Origin: Flavobacteriales bacterium
Lineage (GTDB): Bacteria; Bacteroidota; Bacteroidia; Flavobacteriales_D; Sanyastnellaceae
Assembly (NCBI GenBank): GCA_002863125.1
Contig: PKEB01000019.1
Coordinates: forward strand, 1 to 64,000
Length of the DNA: 64,000 nt
Direction of reading: 5' to 3'
Below are positions 40,253 through 49,514 of this stretch, in pieces; position 1 is the stretch's first letter; every line of letters begins with the position of its first letter. The notes under the pieces were generated by a model. That model had not been told where the DNA came from, did not search any database, and was given only the letters and a program-made list of their open reading frames with translations. The position numbers and the translations under genes were made by a program.

Positions 40253-41398
40253 TTAATTGTCCGATTTCACCTTGCCTGGGGAAGGCTCCACAAACGACCA
40301 ATTGCCCGAATTTCCGGGCCCTTGGGCTTGATTCTCCACGGTCGGCAACACCTGAATTTGCCGGTTCACATCGCCCGCTGAATCCAGGAGAAACAGCACT
40401 TCACCGGAAGCGGACAGGCCAAAAGGAAATCCACCTCGGCCTTTTTCGTACCCCAAGACAACCGCGCCCGGTTCCAAACACCCCGCTGGCAACTCCCAGC
40501 CCACTTCATTCAAATCATCCGTGATGCGCCATCCGGACAGCGAACATGCCGCGTCAGAGGCATTCTGCACCTCAATGTAATCCGCCGGGTCGCCCTTGGC
40601 ATGGACTTCGGTGATGCGAATCTGCTCAGCCGTGCACACCGAACACGTTCCGCTGAGCTTGGTGCGTAGGCCCGATGCGTAGGCCCGGGTCGGCGGGAGC
40701 CGCTTGAACGGCTGGTCCGGCTTGCGCAGGGTGTAGGACGTCTGGATGCGCAGTACGTGGAATCGCCACGGGTCCGGATCCATCCATTCGTTGCCCCACA
40801 AATAGGCCAATTCCGCCTCCCATTGCCTCGACAACTCGGCGCCCAAACTCGCTTGCCAACGCTCACTCCACTTGCCGCCCTGCCGATAGAAGACCTCCCA
40901 GCTCAGTTCCGCGTCGAGCCGTTTTGTGAGTCGGCGGCCGTATGCCGCGCGTGAACGAACCGTCGGCATCAACGGGTCAGCCTGCCCTTCTGGGCGCGGG
41001 CCGCTGAACCACGGGCGCGCCGCCCAGTTCTCGGTGGTCATAATGCGGGCGGTCCACTTGCCTTGCTCCGTTTTCCAGCGACCTATGGCGCGCAGCGCAA
41101 CCCGGCGGCGAGCGGCGTAGCCTCCGTCCAGCTGCTGGCGCTCGGAAAATCGCCACTGCACATTGAGGTCCCAGTGCTTGTTGAGCCGGTACTCCAATGC
41201 CGCGTCCACCAACCCCTGCTCATGCCATGAAGCTCCCTGCGTCCAGCGATTTTCCCACTGCAACGACCACGACCAGGTTTTGTTGAGGGATTGGCCCACG
41301 CCGGTGCCCACCCAGCACTCCGTGTCGGTGTATTGGCCGCTTGCCGAAAGGGCAAATGCGGCGCACGCAAGAAGTACGATGCCGCGCACAGTGCTCAA
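40253..41398 (-). CDS. DUF2490-like outer-membrane barrel fused to a lamin-tail domain
   Basis: A protein of up to 381 residues. A signal peptide (about 1-22, ending SASGQ) is followed by a beta-rich region (about 25-235) of the DUF2490 kind, with alternating Trp/aromatic strands such as NKTWSWSLQWENRW and NKHWDLNVQWRFSE. Residues about 250-381 form a lamin-tail domain (IRITEVHAKGDPADYIEVQN, LSGWRITDDLNEVGWELP, PSPGKVKSDN) with paired Cys. Lamin-tail domains are usually on free secreted proteins, so a fusion to a putative barrel is unusual. The start is either TTG at 41398, sharing bases with the stop of the upstream lipoprotein gene, or GTG at 41389; both keep the signal peptide. The function is unknown. 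Confidence 0.78.
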   Translation of the reverse strand: MSTVRGIVLLACAAFALSASGQYTDTECWVGTGVGQSLNKTWSWSLQWENRWTQGASWHEQGLVDAALEYRLNKHWDLNVQWRFSERQQLDGGYAARRRVALRAIGRWKTEQGKWTARIMTTENWAARPWFSGPRPEGQADPLMPTVRSRAAYGRRLTKRLDAELSWEVFYRQGGKWSERWQASLGAELSRQWEAELAYLWGNEWMDPDPWRFHVLRIQTSYTLRKPDQPFKRLPPTRAYASGLRTKLSGTCSVCTAEQIRITEVHAKGDPADYIEVQNASDAACSLSGWRITDDLNEVGWELPAGCLEPGAVVLGYEKGRGGFPFGLSASGEVLFLLDSAGDVNRQIQVLPTVENQAQGPGNSGNWSFVEPSPGKVKSDN

Positions 41399-41799
41399 AT
41401 GTCCTTATAAATGCGCAAGGCCCCTATGTCCACAGCTTCTTCGCCCGCCTCAATTTCAAACTCCCGAACGATGGCGATGTCCGGAGCGTTGTTGAACGGC
41501 GGCAGCGTATCCTCGCTGTAGACATACACCGTGTACGCCCCCGGCCGCAACCCATAAAAAGCGAATTCCCCGTCAAAGTTGGTCTGCACCCGGTCGTCCG
41601 GCCCCACCCGATTGCCGTACGTGATGAACACGTCTTCATCCGCAGCCGGCACGACCACGGCATTGGCTGGATTCGTGATGACAATGCGTTGCTCGAGTTC
41701 CACGTTACCCGTTACGGTCGTGATGCCGCCCTCGCCGGGAGTGCGCGTGCATCCAACCAAGGCGATGATCACAGCAAGGGACAAATAGATTATTCGCAT
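41395..41799 (-). CDS. Small lipoprotein with carboxypeptidase-regulatory-like fold
   Basis: A 134-residue lipoprotein with lipobox LVGC (Cys17). The mature part has a transthyretin or SdrD-B-like pattern: DVFITYGNRVG, FDGEFAFYGLRPGAYTVYVY and a C-terminal strand IGALRIYKDI. Such folds bind partners or act as stalk modules at the surface. ATG at 41799 is chosen for the signal peptide. It overlaps the start of the DUF2490/lamin-tail gene, so the two products probably work together at the outer membrane. Confidence 0.8.
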   Translation of the reverse strand: MRIIYLSLAVIIALVGCTRTPGEGGITTVTGNVELEQRIVITNPANAVVVPAADEDVFITYGNRVGPDDRVQTNFDGEFAFYGLRPGAYTVYVYSEDTLPPFNNAPDIAIVREFEIEAGEEAVDIGALRIYKDI

Positions 41800-41886
41800 G
41801 CTCTGTGGTTTTTCAAAAATGAATCCAATTCTTACGTCTGCAAAGTAGGGACTCCCTAATTTCGAACACAATATATTTCTCGCCGC

Positions 41887-42516
41887 ATGGTTCCCCACGA
41901 AGAACATTCTCCCCTGCAACACACCGGCCTCGGCGAAGGCCGCATTGAGGTCGTGTGCGGGCCGATGTTCTCGGGCAAAACCGAAGAGCTGCTCCGCCGG
42001 GTGCGCCGCGCTCAAATTGCCGCCCAGCCCACGGTGATTTTCAAGCCGGCGACTGACACGCGTTACCAGAAAAACCACGTGACCTCCCACGATTCAAATG
42101 CCTTGCCGTCGGTCACCGTCAGTTCAAGCCAAGGCATCCTCGATTATTTGCGTGCTCAGCCGCGCCCAGTAACCGTAGTTGCCATCGACGAGGCGCAATT
42201 CTTTGATGCCGAACTGCCCGCCACGTGCGTCACCCTCGCCAACAACGGCATCCGGGTCATCGCTGCCGGGCTGGACCTGGATTTCAAGGGCATCCCATTC
42301 GGTGTCATGCCCGAGCTGCTGGCCTTGGCGGAGGAAGTGACCAAACTCCACGCCGTGTGCATGGAAACGGGGCGACCGGCGCATTTTTCGCACCGAATCG
42401 CAGGCGGCGACAGCACCGTGGAAATCGGTGAGAAAGACCGCTACATCCCGTTGACCCGTCAGGCCTTCGTCGAAGCGCGGAAGCAAGCAGATCGCCGCGA
42501 ATCCTCGGCCGAATGA
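41887..42516 (+). CDS. tdk: Thymidine kinase
   Basis: A 209-residue salvage enzyme making dTMP. It has the P-loop CGPMFSGKTEELLRR (residues 24-38), FKPATDTRY and the DEAQFF motif. The zinc-binding cysteines of the usual type II enzyme are largely gone: only Cys158 (HAVCMETG) remains of the first pair, and the C-terminal CxxC is absent. Other Bacteroidota kinases seem similar, so activity is likely. A TATATTTC box, one base off consensus, lies 7 bases before the ATG. The stop overlaps murF-alr by 4 bases (ATGA). Confidence 0.93.
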   Translation: MVPHEEHSPLQHTGLGEGRIEVVCGPMFSGKTEELLRRVRRAQIAAQPTVIFKPATDTRYQKNHVTSHDSNALPSVTVSSSQGILDYLRAQPRPVTVVAIDEAQFFDAELPATCVTLANNGIRVIAAGLDLDFKGIPFGVMPELLALAEEVTKLHAVCMETGRPAHFSHRIAGGDSTVEIGEKDRYIPLTRQAFVEARKQADRRESSAE

Positions 42517-44975
42517 CCGTCGGAGCGTGGAAGGCGTGGCTTGAGTCCGCCTCAACTGTACACGCCGTGACCGCGGCCAGTGTGCCCATGCCATCGGGCA
42601 CCCCCTTATTCATCACCCAAGATTCCCGGGCGCTTGAAGCTGCCAAACCCGGAGCCCGAGCATTTGTGGCCCTCCCGGGCAATTGGCACGACGGCCACGC
42701 ATTCCTCGAAGAAGCCCATGCCAACGGCGCACGTTACTTCCTGGTCAGCGCCTCCGTGCAACCACCCGACCTTCCGGAATCCGATGTCGTCCGGTGCGCC
42801 GATCCGATCGCCGCTTGGCAATCGCTCACCCGGCAGTGGCGCGACGCATGCGGAACGTCCATCATCGCCATCACCGGAAGCAACGGCAAAACCACGGTCA
42901 AAGAATGGCTGCTGCAACTCATCGCTCCACGCACCCTCGCGTTTGGTAGCCCGCGCAGTTACAACAGCCAAGTCGGCGTGCCATTAGCCCTCGCGGAAAT
43001 GACGCCTCACCATGCTTGGGGGGTTGTCGAAGCCGGCATCAGCCACCCCGGTGAAATGGCACGACTCGCCGACTGCATCGGCCCAAACGTCGGTGTCCTC
43101 ACCCACCTCGGTGAAGCCCACCTCGAAAATTTCGCAGATGCTGATGCCTTGCGCGATGAGAAACTTACCCTGTTCAATGGCTGCGACTGGGTGGCCATGC
43201 CGGGCTACCTCGATGCCGCCGCGCAAGAGCTCCGTGCTCAGGGCATCACCGTCCACACGTGGGGGGAATCCGAGCACGATGCGCTACGCGTGTCGAGCAC
43301 ACTGCAAGGTGACGGAAGGGCCGTAGCGGCAGAATACAAAGGCCAACGGTTGAGCTGGTCGTTGCCTTTTTCAGATGAAATGGGCTACCGCAATGCCATG
43401 ACCGCCGCGTTGGTGGGATTGGTATGGGGCGTTCCGGCCGAGGAAATCGGCGGCGCACTCGACCGGTTCAGAGACCTGGAACACCGCATGCAGCGCATCC
43501 GGAAAGGCGACGGCATGTGGGTGCTCTCCGATGCCTACACCAACGATTGGGACGCCTTGAGCCTTGCGCTCAGCGATTTAAAACGCATCCCCGGCCATGC
43601 CAAAAAAGGCGCGATCATCGGTCCGGTGCCCGGCATGAATGCCGACGGCATTTCGCGGCTGAATGCTTTGATTGCCGGCAGCGGCATCGACACCGTGTGG
43701 GCCATTGGTCCTGCATGGGGAACTGAGGGAGCACAGCCCTGGCGGCAATTGGCTTCAGCTGAACAGGCGCTGAATGCGTTGCAGGGAGAAGACGACCCCT
43801 TTTATCGACACCACGTGCTGGTCAAGGGTCCGCGCGCCGGGCGATTCGAGCGGATCACAGATGCCTTGGTGCAACGCGGGCACACCACCCGGTTGGTGCT
43901 CGATTTGGAAGCCTTAACCCACAACCTGCAACAGCTGCGTCGGTACATCCGCAACCAATGCCCGAGCGGCACCGACCTCATCGGCGTCATCAAGGCGAGC
44001 GGGTACGGAACACACGCAGCAGCGATCGCGCGGGTGCTGGAGTTTCACCGCGTGCCCTTGGTCGCGGTCGCCTGTACAGAAGAAGGGGTGGAATTGCGTG
44101 CGCACGGCATCACCAGCCGCATCCTTGTTTTGAACCCCACACCCGACACCTTTGCGGCCTTGCTTCAGCACCGATTGGAGCCCACTGTTCACTCCGAAGA
44201 ACAGTTCGAAGCGTTGGTCCGTGAACTCGAGCAACCCGAAGCCCCTTGGCCCATCCACCTCAAAGTCGATACGGGCATGCACCGGTTGGGGTTTGCCCCC
44301 GATGACCCGGCATTGCTCCGCGTCGCAGGGCATGCGCAAGTCGATGTGCAAAGCGTGTTCAGCCACCTCGCGAGCGCCGACCGACCCGACCAAGACGACG
44401 CCACTCGCCGTCAAGTCGAAGCGTTCGACCGAGCGGCGGCGGCCCTTCGAACGGTGTGCCCTCGCATCAAAACCCACCTGCTCAACTCGTCTGGATTGAT
44501 GCGCTTCCCCGATGCGGCTGGGGATTATGTGCGGGTCGGAATTGCTTTGCTCGGCGTGGTGCCGGCCAGCGACATGGACCTCAAGCCCGTTGTGCATTTC
44601 GAAACCGCGATTGCATCCCTGCACCGCATCCCGCCCAACGAAGGGGTCGGTTACGGGCTGGAGGATGCCGCCAACCATGAACGCATCCTCGCCACCCTGC
44701 CCGTTGGCTATGCGGACGGATACCCGCGAAGCCTCTCCAATGGACGCGGGCACGTGGTGGTTCGAGGCGAACGTGTGCCCGTTGTCGGCAAGGTGTGCAT
44801 GGACATGACCATGGTTGATGTCACGTCCGTTCCCGGCGCCCGGGTCGGAGACAGCGTGGAACTGTTCGGCCGCCAACTGCCCATCGAGGATGTCGCAGCG
44901 GCGGCCGGAACGATTGCCTATGAAATTCTGTCGCGCATCCCCACGCGGGTGCTTCGGGAACAGCGCGGCGGCTGA
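42513..44975 (+). CDS. murF-alr: Bifunctional MurF ligase/alanine racemase
   Basis: An 820-residue fusion. The N-terminal half (about 1-450) is UDP-MurNAc-tripeptide:D-Ala-D-Ala ligase, with ATP-binding GSNGKTTVKEWLL and VVEAGISHPGEMARL. The C-terminal half (about 455-820) is PLP-dependent alanine racemase, with the PLP lysine in VIKASGYGTHAAAI and the region LPVGYADGYPRSLSNGRG. The fusion is characteristic of Bacteroidota and links supply of D-Ala with its use in the peptidoglycan precursor. It is co-translated with tdk and convergent with the efflux operon, with 2 bp between. Confidence 0.97.
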   Translation: MTVGAWKAWLESASTVHAVTAASVPMPSGTPLFITQDSRALEAAKPGARAFVALPGNWHDGHAFLEEAHANGARYFLVSASVQPPDLPESDVVRCADPIAAWQSLTRQWRDACGTSIIAITGSNGKTTVKEWLLQLIAPRTLAFGSPRSYNSQVGVPLALAEMTPHHAWGVVEAGISHPGEMARLADCIGPNVGVLTHLGEAHLENFADADALRDEKLTLFNGCDWVAMPGYLDAAAQELRAQGITVHTWGESEHDALRVSSTLQGDGRAVAAEYKGQRLSWSLPFSDEMGYRNAMTAALVGLVWGVPAEEIGGALDRFRDLEHRMQRIRKGDGMWVLSDAYTNDWDALSLALSDLKRIPGHAKKGAIIGPVPGMNADGISRLNALIAGSGIDTVWAIGPAWGTEGAQPWRQLASAEQALNALQGEDDPFYRHHVLVKGPRAGRFERITDALVQRGHTTRLVLDLEALTHNLQQLRRYIRNQCPSGTDLIGVIKASGYGTHAAAIARVLEFHRVPLVAVACTEEGVELRAHGITSRILVLNPTPDTFAALLQHRLEPTVHSEEQFEALVRELEQPEAPWPIHLKVDTGMHRLGFAPDDPALLRVAGHAQVDVQSVFSHLASADRPDQDDATRRQVEAFDRAAAALRTVCPRIKTHLLNSSGLMRFPDAAGDYVRVGIALLGVVPASDMDLKPVVHFETAIASLHRIPPNEGVGYGLEDAANHERILATLPVGYADGYPRSLSNGRGHVVVRGERVPVVGKVCMDMTMVDVTSVPGARVGDSVELFGRQLPIEDVAAAAGTIAYEILSRIPTRVLREQRGG

Positions 44976-44977
44976 CT

Positions 44978-47900
44978 TCAGACCGCCTCCTTCAGGAAGT
45001 ACTTGTACTGCATCCGCGTGATCCACCAGTACATGACCGGCACAATGATCAGCGTCAAGAAGGTGGCAAACGTCAAGCCGTAGATGATGGCCCAGCTCAT
45101 CGGTTTCCAGAACACGTTGTTGTCCCCACCGATGTAAATCCGCGGGTCGTACTCCGTGACCAAGGTGACGAAATCAATGTTCAAGCCGATCGCCAACGGC
45201 ATCAAGCCGAGGACGGTCGTAATGGCGGTGAGCAATACAGGCCGCAAACGGGTGCGCCCCCCCGAGACAATGGATTCCACCACTTCACTGAAGGGCAAGT
45301 GGCTGTCCACGTTCTGGTCCCGCCGTTTGCGTTCACGTATCAAGTCCGTGTAATCGATCAGGACGATGGCATTGTTCACCACGACGCCGGCCAGCGAGAT
45401 GATGCCAATCATGGTCATGATGATGACAAAATCCATCTGGAAAATGACCAACCCGAGGAGCACCCCAATCAAGCTGAAGAACACGCTGAATCCGATGATG
45501 AACGGGGTGGTGATGGAGTTGAACTGGGCCACAATGATCAAAACAATCAAAAACAGCGCAAGCAGCAGAGCGCGCGACAAAAACGCCAACTCCTTGGCCT
45601 GCTCTTCCTGCTGACCGGTAAACGCAAACCGCACGCCGTTGGGGACCTCAAATCCGTCCAAGGCCGTTTCCATCTGCGCAACAATCTCATTGGCGTTGGC
45701 ACCCTCGAGCACGTTCGAGCTAAGGGTGATGATGCGGTCGAGGTCTTTCCGCTTGACGCTGCTGAACGTTGTGCTGCGCTCGGCTGTTGCCACAGCGCTG
45801 ATCGGCACTTCTTTGATCTGGCCATCGGACGCACTGCGGAAAATCACCTTCTGGTTCATCAAGGCGTCGACGTTGTTGCGGGCCGACTCCTCAAAACGCA
45901 CATTGATGGGGTAGTCGTCCTCGCCGTCCTTGTAGGAACTGACCTCGCGCCCGAAGAGGGCTGTTCGGATGGTGAATCCGATGTTCTGCGTGGAAAGTCC
46001 GTAGCGGCGGGCCTTCTCGCGGTCGATGGTGATCGGGAGTTCGGGCTTGCGCTTGTCGACATCGATTTTCAATTCTTCAACTCCGGCGAAATCCAGGCCG
46101 CGCAGGTACTGGCGCATGGAAGTGGCTGCGGCCAACACATCGTCGTAGTCTTCACCGCGGATTTCAATGTTGATCGGCGGGCCTTGGGGCGGCCCGTCGG
46201 AGTTTTTGGTCACCACGATTTCCGCTTCTGGGTAGCCGCTCAACCGCTCGCGCACGGCGCGCAGCATGTCGCGGGTGGATTGCCCCTGACGCTCCTGGAA
46301 CTTCACGAAGTTCACTACGATGCGGGCCTTGTGCGGGGTGTTCCCCAACGACGGACCCTCTTGTGGGTCACTGGTGCCGTTGCCCACCTGACCAATGACC
46401 GAATTGGCCATGTACGACTCGAGTTCACCCGTCTCTGGGTTCAGCCGCTTAAAGCGGTCCTCGTTGAGTACTTCGAGCACCATACCTTCGATCTCGCGCG
46501 TGACGCGGTTGGTCTCCTCGATGTCCGTGCCAATGGGCTTGGTGATGAAAATATTCAGGTACTGCGGCTCGTTGCTGGGAAAGAACTCAACCTTGGGCGG
46601 GAATGCGCCGAGAAGCGCAAACGCCACCACCATCAAACTCGCCGTTCCGAAGAAGAAAAACCAGGGTCGGCGTTTGGCCAAAGCAAACCGCAAGAACCGC
46701 TCGTAGCCTCGTTCTAAGCGCGGCAAGAACCGGTCCTGGAAGACCCGGGTAGCCGGGCTTAACACATACGCATTCAACGCCGTCATCAAACCCGCGATGA
46801 TGAGCACATTGCCAAAGGCTGTCGCGCCCAGTACCAAGAACACCACACCAAAACCGGCCAGCGACAGGCTCACCCGGTTGGAACGGCGCTTGTTAACGGC
46901 TTCCTCGCCCACACGCATGAATACCGAAGTCAAAACGGGGTTGATGACCAGCGCCACAAACAACGACGAGCTCAAAACCACAATGAGCGTGATGGGCAAA
47001 TACTTCATGAACTCCCCGATCAAACCCGGCCAAATGGCCAGCGGCATGAACGCAGCCAGCGTGGTTGCCGTCGAGGCGATGATGGGCCAAGCCACCTCAC
47101 CCACACCGAGTTTGGCGGCGGCGATGGCGGATTTGCCTTCATCCATCAAACGGTAGACATTCTCCACGACCACAATCCCATTGTCCACCAGCATGCCGAG
47201 CGCCAGTACCAGTGAGAACAGCACCATCACATTGAAGGTGATGCCCAGCGCGCTGAGGATCATGAATGACATGAACATGGACAGCGGAATGGCGACCCCG
47301 ACGAACAGGGCGTTGCGCAGCCCGAGGAAGAACAACAAGACCCCGACCACGAGCAAGACCCCGAAGATGATCGAGTTCTGCAGCTCCTCTACCTGCGTCC
47401 GGGTTTGGTCGGATTGGTCGTTGGTGATACTCACATTCAGGTTGGAAGGGAGGTAGGACGCCTCAGCCTCGGCGATGATGCGGTCGATTCCATCGGAAGC
47501 CGCGATGAGGTTTTCACCGGCGCGTTTGATGATGTCGAGTGACACCACCGGCTGGAGGTATTCCCGGGCGTAGCTCGTCTTTTCTTGTTCCACAAACCGA
47601 ACCGTGGCGACATCGCGGAGGTAGATGGGGGCGTCCTTCTCGCTTTTGATGATGACATTCTCGATGTCTTCCATGGTTTTGAAATCCCCAACCACCTGCA
47701 CGGTGCGGCGGTAGTTGTCAACCAGCAAGTCGCCGCCGGAGACCGTCACGTTCTCCTGAGCAATCGCATTCGCGATGTCGTTAAAACTGGCCTGCATGGC
47801 TTCGGCCCGGAGGTGATCGACAACAATCTCAACCTCCTTGTCCATGACCCCGCGGATGTCCACCTTGGAAATCTCCGGGAGCTCTTCGATGTCCTCTTCG

Positions 47901-48424
47901 AGTTGTTCCGCGTACCGCTTCAACTCGTCCAGGCTGTAATCGCCTGAGAGGTTGACGTTCATGACGGGCAATAATTCCGTGAAATTCAGCTCGAAAACGT
48001 TCGGGTCAGCGGGTAAGTCGTCCGGGAATTCCGGATCAGCTTTGGCCTTGTCCACCGCGTCCTTCACCTTGCGCAGCGCCTCGGCTGGGGTCACATCGAA
48101 ATCAAACTTGACGTCAATGGCGCTGTAGCCTTGGATGGACGTCGAAGAAATTTCGTCCACGCCCGTAATCGTGTTGATCTCCTTCTCGAGGGGGCGTGTG
48201 ATGAGCTTCTCGATGTTGGTCGGGCTGTTGCCCGGGTACGGGGTGCCGATGTAAATCTCGGGGATCACCACCTCGGGGAAACTCTCCTTCGGAACGGTGA
48301 TGTAACTGTACAGGCCGCTGATGATGATAATCGCCATCAGCACAAAGACCGTGGTGCGGTTGGTGACGCTCCACGAACTCAGCCCGAATTCCCGGGCGCC
48401 TTCTTGGGGTTGGATGTCTTCCAT
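44978..48424 (-). CDS. RND efflux transporter permease
   Basis: A 1148-residue inner-membrane proton antiporter of the AcrB/HAE type. Membrane helices frame two large periplasmic loops. TM4 has the proton-relay Asp in LGMLVDNGIVVVENVYRLMD, and TM10-11 show IGIISLAGVVVNNAIVLIDY. It is about 100 residues longer than AcrB, partly a mid-protein membrane segment around 560-600. The substrate cannot be told; drugs, bile salts or envelope lipids are possible. It is the last gene of the tetR-tolC-adaptor-permease operon, 7 bp after the adaptor. Confidence 0.95.
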   Translation of the reverse strand: MEDIQPQEGAREFGLSSWSVTNRTTVFVLMAIIIISGLYSYITVPKESFPEVVIPEIYIGTPYPGNSPTNIEKLITRPLEKEINTITGVDEISSTSIQGYSAIDVKFDFDVTPAEALRKVKDAVDKAKADPEFPDDLPADPNVFELNFTELLPVMNVNLSGDYSLDELKRYAEQLEEDIEELPEISKVDIRGVMDKEVEIVVDHLRAEAMQASFNDIANAIAQENVTVSGGDLLVDNYRRTVQVVGDFKTMEDIENVIIKSEKDAPIYLRDVATVRFVEQEKTSYAREYLQPVVSLDIIKRAGENLIAASDGIDRIIAEAEASYLPSNLNVSITNDQSDQTRTQVEELQNSIIFGVLLVVGVLLFFLGLRNALFVGVAIPLSMFMSFMILSALGITFNVMVLFSLVLALGMLVDNGIVVVENVYRLMDEGKSAIAAAKLGVGEVAWPIIASTATTLAAFMPLAIWPGLIGEFMKYLPITLIVVLSSSLFVALVINPVLTSVFMRVGEEAVNKRRSNRVSLSLAGFGVVFLVLGATAFGNVLIIAGLMTALNAYVLSPATRVFQDRFLPRLERGYERFLRFALAKRRPWFFFFGTASLMVVAFALLGAFPPKVEFFPSNEPQYLNIFITKPIGTDIEETNRVTREIEGMVLEVLNEDRFKRLNPETGELESYMANSVIGQVGNGTSDPQEGPSLGNTPHKARIVVNFVKFQERQGQSTRDMLRAVRERLSGYPEAEIVVTKNSDGPPQGPPINIEIRGEDYDDVLAAATSMRQYLRGLDFAGVEELKIDVDKRKPELPITIDREKARRYGLSTQNIGFTIRTALFGREVSSYKDGEDDYPINVRFEESARNNVDALMNQKVIFRSASDGQIKEVPISAVATAERSTTFSSVKRKDLDRIITLSSNVLEGANANEIVAQMETALDGFEVPNGVRFAFTGQQEEQAKELAFLSRALLLALFLIVLIIVAQFNSITTPFIIGFSVFFSLIGVLLGLVIFQMDFVIIMTMIGIISLAGVVVNNAIVLIDYTDLIRERKRRDQNVDSHLPFSEVVESIVSGGRTRLRPVLLTAITTVLGLMPLAIGLNIDFVTLVTEYDPRIYIGGDNNVFWKPMSWAIIYGLTFATFLTLIIVPVMYWWITRMQYKYFLKEAV

Positions 48425-48431
48425 GGGGGGC

Positions 48432-49514
48432 TTACTCCTGGATGATGCTTACAGCTTGTCCGGCAACCACGCGGGTGGCGCCCTTCGAAATGACGTCTTG
48501 GCCAAATGAAAGGCCGCGCTCCACGAGCATGACATCGCCAGAACCCATGCCCATCTCGAGCACGCGCTTCTCGACTGTGCGCTCGGTGCCTTCGCCCGCG
48601 GCTACAAAGACGAAATCATCGCCGTTGATGTCCTGCTGAATGAGGGAACTCGGAAGCACAAGGGCGCTGTCGAGGTTGACGTCTTCAAGCCACACACTGG
48701 CGAACATGTTGGGCAAAAACGCCGTGCCCTCCGGGAGCGGCAAGGTGATTTCCAACGTGCGGTTCGCCGGGTTGATGAATTGGCCCACGCGGCCAACGGT
48801 GGTCTCAATGGTATCCACACCGCTCACGATGACCATGGCTGGCATGCCCTTGTTGATTTGGCCCGCGTAGTGGTCGCTCACCATCGCCCGGACCTTCATA
48901 TCGCTCAGGTTTACAATGCGAACGAGCGGTGCGCCGGGAGCGGCGAATTCCCCAGTCTTGGCGAGGCAGCGGTCCACCACCCCAGGGAATGGGGCACGCA
49001 TCACGGCCATGTCCTTCTGCTCGGTCAGGGTTTCCATCGAGCGCTGGAGCGACTCGAGTTGCGTCTTGGCTTGGAGGTATTCGATCTCCGATCCAATCTC
49101 TTGGTCCCAAAGCCGCTGCTGGCGCTCGAACACAACCTCGGCCAATTCTAACTGGGTCTCGAGCTCAGCCATTGACCGCTCAATGACATCGGTGTCCACT
49201 TTGACCAGCGGATCTCCCGTAGCGACATGCGCACCTTCGCGCACGTACACGTCCTCAATGCGGCCGCCGAACTCAGACGTCAGCAGGGCGTTGCGGTCGG
49301 TTTCCACATTGCCCTGAACCGAAAACCTGTGCGTAAAAGGCTGCGGGGTGAGCGGCATGACGCCGACTTGAACGGATTTGGATGCCACCGGGGTAGCGGA
49401 GGCTTCAGCGGGGGCTTCGGCTTCACCGCAGCCGGTCCACAGCAGGGCCACCACCGCCATCAGGGGAAGCGTTCGGAAGGAAATATTCATGGTAGGATTC
49501 ATCGTTTTTTTCAT
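48432..49514 (-). CDS. RND efflux periplasmic adaptor (membrane-fusion) lipoprotein
   Basis: A 360-residue adaptor that links the RND pump to the outer-membrane channel. A lipobox LLWTGC near residue 29 suggests anchoring in the inner membrane. The order is barrel-sandwich (about 85-200, with VYVREGAHVATGDPLVKVDT), a short coiled-coil hairpin (about 110-160), beta-barrel and a membrane-proximal domain. ATG at 49514 overlaps the tolC stop by 4 bases; ATGs five and nine codons in are alternatives. Confidence 0.93.
   Translation of the reverse strand: MKKTMNPTMNISFRTLPLMAVVALLWTGCGEAEAPAEASATPVASKSVQVGVMPLTPQPFTHRFSVQGNVETDRNALLTSEFGGRIEDVYVREGAHVATGDPLVKVDTDVIERSMAELETQLELAEVVFERQQRLWDQEIGSEIEYLQAKTQLESLQRSMETLTEQKDMAVMRAPFPGVVDRCLAKTGEFAAPGAPLVRIVNLSDMKVRAMVSDHYAGQINKGMPAMVIVSGVDTIETTVGRVGQFINPANRTLEITLPLPEGTAFLPNMFASVWLEDVNLDSALVLPSSLIQQDINGDDFVFVAAGEGTERTVEKRVLEMGMGSGDVMLVERGLSFGQDVISKGATRVVAGQAVSIIQE

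Noticed and set aside
42513-44975. Suspicion that murF and alr were joined by a sequencing error
   Set aside because: The fusion is well known in Bacteroidota, and both halves are complete in one frame.
43914-45026. 370-codon minus frame opposite the racemase half of murF-alr
   Set aside because: Shadow frame; the sense product has complete catalytic motifs.
45299-46717. 472-codon plus frame opposite the RND permease
   Set aside because: Shadow frame with His/Asp/Arg-rich composition.
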